NCBI GenBank assembly: GCA_033032865.1
Contig: JAWHQI010000185.1
Span: 5,146,001-5,210,000, forward strand
Direction of reading: 5' to 3'
Origin: Dactylorhiza incarnata
Taxonomy: Eukaryota > Streptophyta > Magnoliopsida > Asparagales > Orchidaceae
Length of the DNA stretch: 64,000 nucleotides
Numbering within the stretch: position 1 is the first letter of the stretch; every line of letters starts with the position of its first letter. Below, one piece after another: positions 20,880 through 31,265 of the stretch. The notes below the pieces were generated by a model. It saw only the letters and a program-made list of their open reading frames with translations. It had not been told where the DNA came from and made no database searches. Position numbers and translations under genes: made by a program.

Positions 20880-22061
20880 TGTTGAAGTGGAAGTATGTGA
20901 AGTTGGCGGTATGGGGGGAGACCGCGCGGTCTGGTCTGATCGCACGGTCTTGCAATCTCCTCTGGCGGTCTGACCTCTCTGGTCTAGCCACGGGCTATTC
21001 GGCGTGACCGCTGTTCTTCTGTCCAAGGGTACCGAGGAGAGGCCGCGCGGTATGGTCGTGTGACCGTGTGGCGAGCTGGTGTTATCTCGCGATCTGGTGC
21101 TTGTGATCACGTGGTGGAGGGCACCCCGGTCTGTTGGTTGTCCGGTTTCTTTGTGGTGCACGTGGACTAAGGTCTACTTAGTCCGCGGTCTCCGGTGTGT
21201 GTGTTCGCATGGCTGGTCCTTCGGCGATCAGCTGGTATATGCGGTCACAGGTGTTTGGTCGACTTGGCGGGCTGTTGCCCTAGTCGGCCTGGTGTGTTCG
21301 CGATCTCTAGAGGAGATCAGGTGGCGAACACAGGTGGTGAGCGTCATGACCGGGCGAGTTGTCATGATCGCAGGGCTTCCGTTGAAGTCGGCGAGCTCAC
21401 TAAGCAGGAGGATCTTTTGCTGATTGTGCAGGTTGACCGGTCTGGTCGTGCGGTCAAGGATGGTGACTCTATCTCATAGGGCGGTGACTGGATCAGGTCG
21501 CCCTCTATAAATATGAGTCACTGTAGCAGCAAAATCATCGCACCAAGTGTAAGCTGAGCTCACGTCGTATTCTTGCGGTCTCTTTTTGTGACCGGCCGGT
21601 TAGCTGATCAAATTTGTTTTGTGCAGCTTCTACTGATTGTGCGGGTAGCAGCGGTCACCTCCTCTTTTGAAGGTGTTCGGGCGGTCTCGCGGATTGCAGT
21701 GTGGGTTGCTGGAGTTCAGGAGAATCAGTGGAGTTCGGGAGTTCGCGTGGTTCTCAGTTGGTGTTGTTCAAGGCGCAGGCAGGCAGTTCGGGCGGTATTG
21801 TTTTCTAGCCGGGCGGACTGTCAAGTTGAGCGGTCAGGCGGTTTCGGGAAGTCAGACCGCTGGTTATCTTTCAACTTTGTTTTTCTTCTCCTATTTTTGT
21901 GTATTGGCGAAATCATGTCTCGCCATGTATACGTCGCCTTGTAATGAAGAATTTTGCTTGATCAATAAAGATTGTGTTTGCTTCATGTGCTTCTGGTTGT
22001 TTGGCTTGAACTTTTAGTTATACAATTCCTGCTCACTCCTAGATCTATGGAAATTTTCACA
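20880..22061 (+). repeat. CopJ 5' LTR (left end approximate)
   Basis: Ends in TTTTCACA next to the primer site. The start is proposed at TGTTGAAG (20880) and the partner LTR is not available to confirm it. It is rich in GCGGTC / GACCGC motifs, including the perfect palindrome GACCGCGCGGTC at 20920-20931. TATAAATAT lies at 21506-21514. Confidence 0.6.
21506..21514 (+). promoter_or_regulatory. CopJ LTR TATA box
   Basis: TATAAATAT just after the GCGGTC-rich stretch and about 550 bp before the primer site. Confidence 0.6.
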
Positions 22062-22073
22062 TGATATCAGAGC
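22062..22073 (+). other. CopJ primer-binding site
   Basis: TGATATCAGAGC directly after the LTR. It has one mismatch to the iMet-type TGGTATCAGAGC. Confidence 0.88.
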
Positions 22074-22149
22074 CAAGTTGGAGTGGATAGAGCAGTGAAT
22101 AACTAAAAGTTGCCATCGCCTTTGTGAAGAAGGAACCAATGGTAGAGCC

Positions 22150-22975
22150 ATGGAAGCAAGGGGTCTTGGAATTGAGATGCTTACATCGACTAACTTTAAG
22201 AAGTGGAAGTCGTGTATGCAAAGTTATCTTCTAGGTGAGGACCTCTGGGAGGTGGTTGGAGGAGAGAGCACGGAGGAAGTTATTCTGATTGGGGATAACG
22301 GCCATGAGGTGAGGAACTGGAGGCGGATTAATGCCAAAGCAGAGTTCGCCCTGAGAAGGGCAATATCACCTGATTTGTTCGATCACATCTTGGGGTGTGG
22401 ATCAGCGGCTGAGATCTGGAGAGCCCTGGATGGCTTGTTTAACAAGAAGAATGTGGCAGGACTTCAATTCCTAGAAAATGAGCTGGCCAGATCGGCTCAA
22501 GGTGATCTTTCTATCTCTACGTTCTTCTGGAAGATGAAGAACCTGTGCGCTGAGATTTCAGCACTGGACCCTGATGAGCCAATTTCTTAGGCGAACCTGA
22601 AGAGGCACATCATCCGTGGATTGCGGAAGGAGTATGTTGCCTTTGTGACGTCGGTGCAGGGTTGGGCAAATCAGCCATCTCTGCTGGAGCTGGAAAATCT
22701 GCTTGCTTCGCAGGAGAGTCTGGCAAGGCAGATGGCGGGGGTGTCAGTGTCTGGGGGAGAAGGCGAGGTTCTCTTCAAGGGGAAGAAGAAGAGGTGGGAT
22801 AAGAAGAAGAAGAAGACCACTGGAGGAGTCAATGGGCCTTCAACTTCTAGACAGCAGGAGAGGGGCTATGATCCTAAGGCTGAAGGGAAGAAGAAGGGAG
22901 AAGGTCCCAAGTGCTTCAGGTGCGGGAAGCTTGGCCACATCAGGAAAGACAGCCGGGTGAATCTTCATTCGGGGC
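22150..22975 (+). pseudogene. CopJ Gag
   Basis: An ATG at 22150 opens a copia Gag of the UBN2 type: LTSTNFKKWKSCMQSYLLGE, then a W-ALDGLFNKKN block. A TAG at 22588-22590 interrupts a frame that continues with RGLRKEYVAFVTSVQGW, a Lys-rich stretch and a zinc knuckle CFRCGKLGHIRKDS (about 22912-22953). The last knuckle Cys is replaced by Ser, so it should not bind zinc normally. Confidence 0.88.
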
Positions 22976-23606
22976 ATGCTGTTGCAGGAAAGGAGGACGC
23001 TGAGGCCAGACAGATTGATGGAGGATGGGGAGGAGCCTTCTCGGCTTCTGTTGGAGCTGCGGCTCCTATCAACTATCAGGAGGACTGGATCGTGGATCGG
23101 GATGTGGTCATCACCTCACCGGGGATGAGTCGAAGCTTTCTTCAGCTCAGCCGTACTCAGGTAATGATGCCATTATTACTGCTGATAATACCGTGCATGC
23201 TGTCGAAAAGGTGGGGGATGTTTCCTTGGGCAGTGATAGTGGGCCGCTCACCTTGAAGAGTGTCTATCATGTTCCTGGAATGAGGAAAAACCTCTTCTCC
23301 GTGACCAATGTTGTAGACACTGGGTATCACGTTCTGTTTGGCCCAACAGAAGTGTGGTTTCTTCGGAATGTTGAAGCGGTAAAAGCGGAGGTCGTTCATG
23401 TGGGGAGGAGCGCAAAAGACTTGTTTGTTTTATCGACAAGTTCTTATGTTGACAAGATGCGGACAAATGATAGTGCCGTGATATGGCACGAGAGGTTGGG
23501 GCATGTAGGGATGGATAAGCTGAAGGCTATGGCTGTGAAAGGTCTGGTCAAGGGCCTACCTAGTCTATCCTCCTACGGAGAAGGTCATGTGTGCGCGGGA
23601 TGTTAG
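22976..23606 (+). pseudogene. CopJ protease and pre-integrase
   Basis: The protease start is split between two frames: DWIVD in one and GSGCGHHLTGDESKL in the other, so a frameshift falls in the active-site block. Downstream are YHVPGMRKNLFSVTNVVDTG and the pre-integrase block VIWHERLGHVGMDKLKAMA, ending at VCAGC followed by a stop near 23606. Confidence 0.87.
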
Positions 23607-24629
23607 TTCGGCAAGTCTCATTGACAACCGTTTGACAAGTCGCTGACAAGGAGTAGTGTGCCGTTGGAACGCATCCACGGTGACTTGATGGGACCGACTA
23701 CTACCCCAATCCTCGGAGGCAGCAGATATGTGCTGGTGTTGATCGATGACTGCACCAAATATGTCTGGGTGTATTTCTTGATGGAGAAGGCGGAGTCATT
23801 TGCCAAGTTGGTGGAGTTCAAGGAGCTCGTGGAGGGTCATCTTGGCCTACGGGTTAAGAAGCTGAGGACTGGCAACGGAGGGGAGTTCACCTCTGCTGAG
23901 TTCTCTACTTTTTGCAGGAAGGCAGACATCCGGAGGGAGCTTACTTGTGCGCATACTCCACAACAAAATGGAGTTGCATAGCGGAATATTCGCCATCTGA
24001 CGGAGACCTGCAAGTGTTGGTTGCATGCTAAGAGTATCCCAAAGTCCTTCTGGGTGGAGGGAATGTCTTGTGCTGCCTACGTCATCAACAGGATGCCTCT
24101 CTATCCCATCAATAAGAAGACTCCGCATGAATTGATGTTCAAGGAAAAGCCAAGCATGGTGCACCTTCGGGTGTTTGGTTCCACCAGCTATGTGCACGTT
24201 CCAGATGCGCTTCGGACGAAGCTAGATGCGAAAGCAAGGAAGCTAGTCTTCGTGGGTTATGATGATCAGAAGAAGGGATGGAAGTGCATGGACCCGGAGA
24301 TGTGGAGATTCGTTGTATCTCGCGACGTCGTGTTTGACGAGGTGACGTCTTACAAGGGAAGCTCTGGTGTTGAGCTACCAGAAAGTAGGGTGGAGGAGCC
24401 GGAGAAAGCTGTGGAAAATCTTCAGGGGGAGCTGCCTGTGTCACCAGGTGGTCCATCAATATCTAGTTTTGAGGCGGAGGCTTCTGGATCAGGAAGTAGG
24501 GGGAGCGATGCTCCGAGTACGTCTGAAAGGGGAGTTAGGGAAGAAGAAGCTGAAGATACTACGAGTCAGGGGAAAGCGTTGCGGAGATCGAAGCGAAGAA
24601 TCATTGCCCCTAATCGCTATACAGGATGA
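23607..24629 (+). pseudogene. CopJ integrase
   Basis: Core blocks: IHGDLMGP (first Asp), LVLIDDCTKYVWVYFLMEKA, LRTGNGGEFTSAEF and TPQQNGVA, after which a TAG replaces the codon preceding the R-NI block. The second catalytic Asp is replaced by Asn (GNGGEF instead of SDxGGEF-like), so the enzyme would be inactive even without the stops. The C-terminal part (24021-24629) has AYVINRMPLYPINKKTPHEL and HLRVFGSTSYVHVP. Confidence 0.88.
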
Positions 24630-24940
24630 AACATGGCGAGCTTTGCCTCGTATTTCTTTGCTGGTGCCTTGGATGAGAGGGAGCCATCGAGCTTTGAAAA
24701 GGCCAAAGGCGTGGAATAGTGGGATTCAGCTATGCAGGAAGAGATAAGTGCTCTTGAGAAGAATGAGACTTAGTCTCTAGTGCCCAGGCCCAAGGGTATC
24801 ACCCTTGTGACATGCAAGTGGGTCTATAAGCTCAAGAAGAAGGTTGACGATAGTATTGAGCGATACAAGGCTCGCCTTGTGGCTCGGGGATTCTCGCAGC
24901 AATACAGTGAAGACTATGAAGAGACATTCAGTCCGGTGGA
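24630..24940 (+). pseudogene. CopJ RT, N-terminal fragment
   Basis: MQEEISALEKNET, then a TAG in place of Trp, then SLVPRPKGITLVTCKWVYKL, YKARLVARGFSQQ and DYEETFSPV. It ends at the junction with TatF LTR sequence. The YVDD active site is missing. Confidence 0.88.
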
Positions 24941-25131
24941 AGGTGAGCAGGAGGACGCCCGCTTCCGGCTCGCTCCCTTCTTCGGAATAATCTGGGGTTG
25001 CGCCCCTCGGTCTTGAGCCCATTCGATGGCTCACCCGCCCCTCTTCTCCTAGGGCAGTGCCACTTAAAAGATATTGGGCCTAATGACATCTTGGGCCCCG
25101 GGGATCCACTCTGCAAATACAGGGTTGTACA
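24941..25131 (-). repeat. First about 190 bp of the TatF 5' LTR, inverted
   Basis: The complement begins TGTACAACCCTG at 25131 and follows 16999 to about 17190 closely (GTGGATCCCCGGGGCCCAAG, CAAGACCGAGGGGCGCAACC). It abuts SireE at 25132 and CopJ at 24940. It stops where the GC-rich minisatellite would begin. Confidence 0.9.
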
Positions 25132-25438
25132 ACTTGGAAACCTAGGAAGTATTTGAGGTCACCCATGCTGCTCATCTCAAACTTTCCATGCATCAAGCTG
25201 GCAAACTTTTGCAGAGATTGTTATCTGTAGGGCCAAAGATAATGTCATCTACATAGATCTGCACTAGCAAAATCTTCCCCTTAACTTCCTTTAGGAACAA
25301 TGTCTTATCAATCTTTCCCATAGAGAATTTATTTTCAATGAGAAAGCTTAACAGAGTCTCATGCCAGGCTCTAGGTGCCTGCTTCAAGCCATATAGGGCT
25401 TTCCTAAGAAAGTAGACATAGTTAGGATAAATAGAATC
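25132..25438 (-). pseudogene. SireE RT, central part with YVDD
   Basis: Minus strand: [20 protein letters not shown], then the active site QIYVDDIIFG, and near 25200 a frameshift leading into [17 protein letters not shown]. The next residues (VKQSEDG) are on the plus strand at 18290. On the other side the frame continues at 58919 across SireD, with GAATC (25434-25438 and 58915-58919) as the target duplication. Confidence 0.9.
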
Positions 25439-25589
25439 TGTTGCAGCCTATGTTCCGCATCTCATAGTTTGAGAATAACAAATACCGTGTTGTATTTGAT
25501 CTTGTATTTTTTGTGTTTATAGTATGCAGATTGTACAGGAAATATAGATACGCATCCCCATGAGTAGTATGTAGATTGGACAGGATTCT

Positions 25590-25865
25590 CTGGAAAGAGA
25601 GTTAACGCCCCGCTTTAACTCTTAATGCCCGGCTTTAGCGATAACGCCCTGTGTTAACTTTTTCATCGATAAGGAATGTCGTCGAAGAGGGAATGACGTC
25701 GAGAAGAAGTTACGTAGATTACCAAGAGTCAACGCCAGCGTTGACTCTTAACGCCCACGTTGAGTCCACAAACTGCCACGATCTTGACGGTTGCGCGATT
25801 TCAGCCACGATAGTGCAGGATCACTAACGCTGGCGTGAACTCTTAACGCCAGGCGTTAGCTCCAG
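25590..25865 (+). repeat. SireD U3 dyads (TTAACGCC / GGCGTTAA family)
   Basis: About eight half-sites or full dyads such as TAACGCCAGGCGTTAGC at about 25847-25861, repeated in the 3' LTR at about 57615-57876. They lie immediately upstream of TATTTAAAG. The same motif occurs inside the element at about 54165-54182. Confidence 0.8.
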
Positions 25866-25869
25866 TGCA

Positions 25870-25878
25870 TATTTAAAG
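25870..25878 (+). promoter_or_regulatory. SireD LTR TATA-like box
   Basis: TATTTAAAG, conserved in the 3' LTR at 57887-57895, directly after the dyad cluster. Confidence 0.6.
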
Positions 25879-26910
25879 AGCAGACCCTCTCATTATTTTG
25901 TTTTTGATTCCATTGGCTCAAAAGCCAGCATTCTGATTCTTTTAAGAGAGGCTCGTGTACAATAATTGAGAGATCTCCCTTGGGCAAACATGAAGATCTA
26001 AAGAAGATTTTGAAGGAGAATGCCTACAACGCATATTCCATATGAAGGACGATCGCTTCAAGAATGCCAACGTCTACATCGCCTTCGTCTTCACCATTAG
26101 AATTTCTTTGGGAGTTTCTCTTACTTTACCATTATCTTGTATTCTTTTATTTTATTCCTTTTGTAATTTGTGTGGAGAAATCATTCAGGGAGAACGTTGG
26201 ATTCCGAGAAGAATTCTGTGGGTAAATTTGTCGCGGTTGTTGGCGACTAGGTCCTTGTGCGGCATAGGGGGTAATTCGCCGCCTTGTGCATGGCGAATAG
26301 GTCGAGGGTAGATCTAGGGGGTGGCTAGAGGCCTTATCTGGGGATAGATATGCTATAGCCAACCGGTCCTTGGGAGAAGGATCGGTGAAACATCAAAAAG
26401 TGATTTTTATATTCTCTCCTTGATTTCTAGCGTTATAGAAATCAAACATTTGAATAATCAAGTTCTTATGAAATAAAATCATGTCCTTTAATGTTTTCAT
26501 TCAATTGATTTTATTTCCTCAGGATTGCATTAAATTATATTTTCATCAAAGCATTAAAACAAACATTTGCGTAATTATCTTTGTAATACAATATTTTTTT
26601 TATTATCTCTGATTTTCTGGAATTGTATTTCATTAATGTTTTCATAAGTAAAATCTCCTTGATATAATTCTGCGCAGCTTAATTTTCTTAAGAGCTAACG
26701 CCCAGTGTTAACACTTAACGCCAGGCGTTAGCAACAGTAAGGAAAAAGTTCTGTTAACCTTATCTGAGATATTAAAATATATTTTCTTATAAAATATTCT
26801 AAAACTTCAGTCACAACTCTGATATTTTTAATTAAGATTTAAATTCCATAAAACCCTTATTAACCCCCCCCCCCCCCCCCCCCTCTAAAGGCGCCGTAAG
26901 ATCCAACACG

Positions 26911-26922
26911 TGGTATCAGAGC
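26911..26922 (+). other. SireD primer-binding site
   Basis: TGGTATCAGAGC, a perfect match to the standard plant copia iMet primer site, two bases after the LTR end. Confidence 0.93.
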
Positions 26923-26958
26923 TTAGGTTATTCCAATACGGCTTCACAATTGGGAATA

Positions 26959-28245
26959 ATGACGCTTCATGATCTCGCATCTTCTAGAGGGGATAATTTT
27001 TATGAAAATGAAAAATCATTATGTCCACCATTATTTATGGGTGAAAATTATAATGGGTGTAAAACACTTATGGAAAAAGTTCTTAAAACTTTGGATATTG
27101 AAGTTTGGAATATTACAACTAAAATGCCGTCAATTATTCTAAATAAAAATGAAATGTTTTTAAAAGCCAAATCTATGAATAGTCTATATTGTGCTCTAGA
27201 TCAAAATATTTTTCAAACTTATTTATATGCTTCCCACTGCTTTTGAAGTTTGGAAATTTCTTGAGAATACTTATAGTCTTCCTTCCACAAATGATGAACA
27301 AGAGGAATTCCTTATGGATCCAAGAGAAGAAATCGACGAGGACTCATGCTTGGAGGAAGATCTAACTAAGAGAGAAACAATATTGAACTCAATTGATGGC
27401 AAAATATCAAGCAAAAGAGAAGATGGAAACTATAGCAAGGTAAGAAAATCTAAATCTTCTCTTTTTGTAACAAACTCTATTTCTACATTTCGTGTGCTTA
27501 AATTTGCTAAACGTAAAATTTCAAAGTTTTAACATGCTAATTCCAAATTACGTTTAGAAAATAAAACTTTAAAAGCAAAAGCTAAAGTAGAATCTTATAT
27601 TGATGTTTCAAATTCTCTTTCATGCTCTTTAAATTAAAATGCTAAACCTTGTTTAGATTATAATACTTTTAAAGAAGAACTCAAGGTTTTTGAAAAAGGT
27701 CTTTTAACTTCAAAAGAGCATAATGAAAATTTGATAAAAGAAAATGATAATTTAAAGGATAAACTAGAATCATTAAAAATGTTAATTCAAATTTTTTCAT
27801 ATAATAAAAAATCTCTTATTTCTAGTTTATCAAATTATCAAAGGTCTAAAAGCTTAACTTCATATTTTAAGAGTATGTCTATAAGAAAAAGTGGAAATGA
27901 AAATCATCAAAATAAGAACCAATCATTTAAAACATATTGTAACCCACTCTTTCAACATTCAATTCTTAAGAAAGACCATCACTCTTATAAACATTTCATA
28001 ATTCATTAAAAATGATTATCAACATCATTGTATTTTGAAAAATAATTTGAATAAACATAAATCCCAGATGAATTATTTTTCAAACAACTATCATCACAAA
28101 AAGATGTCAAATAATCATAATATGAATTTAAATGATAAACAACCAAAGTATGAATGGAGGCCCAAAATTAAAAATGAAACACTAACTCCACTTATAAAGG
28201 CCCATTCAACATTATCTCCCCAAAAGCCAACACGATGTATTTAGG
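26959..28245 (+). pseudogene. SireD Gag, degenerate
   Basis: Begins MTLHDLASSRGDNFYENEKS, then PPLFMGENYNG and LKTLDIEVWNI, matching the N-terminal Gag pattern of Sireviruses. After 27227 the frame breaks and a large part is deleted. Later pieces are Lys/Asn/Ser-rich and helical (27731-28009), typical of the coiled-coil Gag extension, ending in QPKYEWRPKIKN and KPTRCI-VPKG-like blocks. Several stops are present and no zinc knuckle was found. Confidence 0.75.
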
Positions 28246-28971
28246 TACCCAAAGGAACCATCAAACTTTGTCCCCTTTGGATACCTAAATCTCTCATTCA
28301 CTAGGAATCATTGTATTGCATGAAGTAGAAATAAATTAAAAATGAAATATCATTACTCTACTTCATGATATGCTTAATGACTTTTCTTTTTGTTTATTTT
28401 ATTATTTTTGAGCCAACATGCTAAGATCACTTTATATATCATGAGATATGACTTTCATTTTAAGCCTAATGTTTAACAAATCAAATTGAATTAAATTGAA
28501 CATACAGTCATAATTTTTTTTAAGTGATCTATCTTTCCTTTTTATATGTTTTATCCTTTTTAAATCCATTGCCTATAAATGTCTTATATTATCATTATAA
28601 GTTTAATGCTAAATTTGCTAAATGATAATATCAAGACTAATGAAATTACTTTCAAAATAGGATTTAAATGGACTTTTAGGGGTCTTAGGCTAAAATATTA
28701 AATGCACAACTTATTGCATATTTGTCTATTTTCTGTATTGCATATGATAGCCCCTATAATGGAAAATCATGATCTAGAAAAATCAAAATTGAAAAATTAC
28801 AAAAATGATGAATATGGTTTCACAATCTCCACCATGATCTATGCTAAAATTCACTATAATCATATATCATAATTCATGATCTATCAAGACCTATCTTAAA
28901 TCAACTAATTCTATAAACTTAGAGATTATGAAATATATGATTGCGATTGGTATTATTGTTTCATATCTTGT
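28246..28971 (+). other. SireD internal noncoding sequence, left of AthC
   Basis: AT-rich, with no gene visible. It ends with CTTGT (28967-28971), the left copy of the AthC target duplication. Confidence 0.7.
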
Positions 28972-29213
28972 TGATGAGTAGAAATTATGCATATTTTTAA
29001 TGTATAATTTAGTATAATATTTATTATAAATTAGTAAAATATTTAGTATTTTCCTTTATAAATTATTTGTTTTAATTTTGATCACTTATTTATTTTTATT
29101 TCTATTTTGTAGGAAAAATATCGCGATCGCGCTTATGACGTTGATAAACGAAGTATTCACTAAAGTTGGCGCGTTGGCCGCGCACGTTCGAGCTGTGCCC
29201 GTCCAAATAATTT

Positions 29214-29354
29214 CATGTCGCCGCAACGTCCGCTTCGCGACGCCATCGCTGCCACATTTGCATGTCGCCGCAACGTCCGCATCGTGACGCCATCGTTGCC
29301 ACATTTGTATGTCGCCGCAACATCCGCATTGCCGCGCCATCTTCCAAGCTAAAC
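29214..29354 (+). repeat. AthC U3 tandem repeat (47 bp x 3)
   Basis: Three copies beginning at 29214, 29261 and 29308 with core CATGTCGCCGCAACGTCCGC. The 3' LTR carries the corresponding array at 32768-32900. It lies upstream of the TATA box in both LTRs. Confidence 0.88.
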
Positions 29355-29760
29355 CAGCACATGCATGCCGCTACATCATCGTCGCCATTTACCCATGCAA
29401 GCACAAACTCAAAACTGCCACCTTTAAATACATGCACTTTATTATTATTACTACTATAACCCCCTAACTTACCATTCATTAATATCACCACTCGCGTAAC
29501 CTCCTCATTCCATGCAATTCATTTTCATTAAATAAAAACCATCATTAATATGGTTGCCATGTTTATTTCCTCCATGGCCCACCTCCAGACCATATAATGC
29601 ACACCTTTTAATGTTGATGCTCCTTCATTGCCCCATGATGCCGCCACCTCCATTCATGCAATTCTTGTGAGATCCAATTCCTCCCCTCATATTCATCCCC
29701 CCTCTTGAATGCTAATTCATGTCAAACCCTTATTCTCCCTCATTCTTCCTCTCATTCCTC

Positions 29761-29767
29761 TATAAAT
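29761..29767 (+). promoter_or_regulatory. AthC LTR TATA box
   Basis: CTC-TATAAAT, conserved in the 3' LTR at 33313-33320 (TATAAATAGAGG). Confidence 0.6.
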
Positions 29768-30664
29768 TGAGGCCTAATTTCTTCATACTATTTCATGCTC
29801 TCCTCCTCTGCCTGTTTGGGCAGTCTATCATGTTATTTAGCTTTTTATTTTCAAGTTCTCTTCTCTGTTTATGCAATTTAGTTTTATTTCATGTATTTCT
29901 TTCTTATTATGAAATGATAATCTAGTTTATTTTTCAGCAATGTCTCTTTTTCATCTCATGTCATTTTCTTTTATGTATTTTAATTTCGTAGATAATTTAT
30001 TTAGATCTTGTTCATTGCGAGCCTTGGAATGAAATCAATATTTCTCTTTATGATCGTTCTTTTCAACCTTTGATTTATTCGTGATTTATATCAGGTTCAT
30101 ATGTCGATATGTGGACTTTCGTATCTGATTTCATATTCTAGTTAGTCGAGAGGCTCATGTGTACGAAATGATTGCTCATGAATAAAAAGAGTTGATCGCA
30201 ACCCTCAAGAGAGGATGACGAAAATCTTCTGGATAGGAATCAAATCCTATAGAGGGATTCACTTTGGTAAAGCGAGTTTTAGGGGTTTCGATTGTAGAAC
30301 GAGAGTTCGGTCGATCAACCTAATCTCAGGTGGGCGTATTCCTCGAGAGAGGTGCGTTCATAAATCAGGAATCTCCACGGTCAAGGATCGGATTAGACGA
30401 TTATAAATTATTATGTTTTATTTCATTTAAAGGGTTGTTCTAATCAAGTTAGTTTTTTCTATTTTCGTATTTTCATCACTCTTATAATTTCTCATAAAAT
30501 TTTCATCTGATAAATAAATAGTTGTTTTCTCAAAGTAGAAGTACTCGACAGACCAGAGTTTTAATACGACCTTGATATTTTTAATATCCTATGCTATATT
30601 TCGATAAGTACGCTTGCCTTAATCGAGTATAGATTGGAGTATATGATTTTCTTCATCAAGTTTT

Positions 30665-30682
30665 TGGCGCCGTTGCCGGGGA
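30665..30682 (+). other. AthC primer-binding site
   Basis: TGGCGCCGTTGCCGGGGA, six bases after the LTR; the canonical Athila-type site, identical to that of AthAB at 45069-45086. Confidence 0.92.
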
Positions 30683-30809
30683 ATATTTTTGTCGATATTT
30701 TGAAAAGAGAGAACGCTATTACTTTTATCTTTTATCTTTTATCTTGTTCTTTTTCTTTTTCTTTTTTTACCCTTATCTAAAAAAATTTATGTTCTAATTA
30801 AAATCTTGC

Positions 30810-30896
30810 AAAGGGAGATTTGGGCTTTCATCCCATCACATCTCCTAGTACCTCGCGATCCCTTCACTGGGTAGACCTTGGGAAGTCCAAGACTAA
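30810..30896 (+). other. Conserved leader box, AthC copy
   Basis: An 87-nt block downstream of the primer site that recurs at 43339-43424, 45200-45286 and 47023-47108. Outer ends TTGGGC / GTCCAA and TCCCA / TGGGA can pair. An inner CCC-TTCACT-GGG hairpin is present in every copy. Position and pairing suggest a packaging or dimerisation signal; this is inference. Confidence 0.6.
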
Positions 30897-31219
30897 TTAA
30901 AACATTAAAAAAAGCATTTCTTTTATCTTTCTTTTTGTTCGTTCATTTAAAAAAGTCTTAAACATAAACTCCACAAAAATATTATAAAACATATCAAAAA
31001 AAAATATTTCAAAAAAAAAATAATTTGTGTTTATTTTCTTTTTTCTTTTTTTCATTTTTGTTGTTGTTTGTACTAACTTGTTCTGCAGGAGTTCGCGTTC
31101 TTTCCATCACCCGCCTCGCCTCGTCCGGTCTCCAATTTAGAGAGGTCCTTTCTTTCCCTTTCTTTTTAATCGCACTTTCTTTTTCTCCTATTTTTATGTT
31201 CTCGTCATTTTTTTTCTTT

Positions 31220-31265
31220 CATACTTAGTTTTCAACATTGAGAACAATGTTGAACTTTGACTATG
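31220..31265 (+). other. 46-nt hairpin, AthC copy
   Basis: CATACTTAGTTTTCAACATTG, loop AGAA, then the complementary arm ending CTATG. It has the same length as the AthAB copies at 43234-43279 and 46881-46926. The C14-G33 pair here replaces A-T in those copies, a compensatory change. Confidence 0.7.

Larger units (their letters stand above)
20880..24940 (+). mobile_element. CopJ: copia element, 5' LTR to RT start
   Basis: LTR (about 20880-22061), primer site, Gag, protease, integrase and the first part of RT. It stops abruptly near 24940 at the inverted TatF LTR piece, which is one side of the inversion breakpoint. RT end, RNase H and 3' LTR are absent. Many stops and frameshifts are present. 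Confidence 0.85.
25439..26908 (+). repeat. SireD 5' LTR
   Basis: 1470 bp, TGTTGCAGCC...GATCCAACA. It matches 57458-58914 with visible point differences. TAACGCC / GGCGTTA dyads lie at about 25590-25860, followed by TATTTAAAG at 25870. A run of 20 C residues at 26864-26883 replaces the CACCAC of the 3' copy. Confidence 0.95.
28972..30658 (+). repeat. AthC 5' LTR
   Basis: 1687 bp, TGATGAGTAGAA...CTTCATCA. It contains a 47-bp unit in three copies (29214-29354; ATGTCGCCGCAACGTCCGC..) and TATAAATTGAGG at 29761. The short ORF near 29078 lies within it and is also present in the 3' LTR; it shows no protein family. Confidence 0.94.

Noticed and set aside
26911..26922. tRNA-like sequences (TGGTATCAGAGC, TGGCGCCGTTGCCGGGGA)
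   Set aside because: Only 12-18 nt complements of tRNA 3' ends adjacent to LTRs: primer-binding sites, not tRNA genes.
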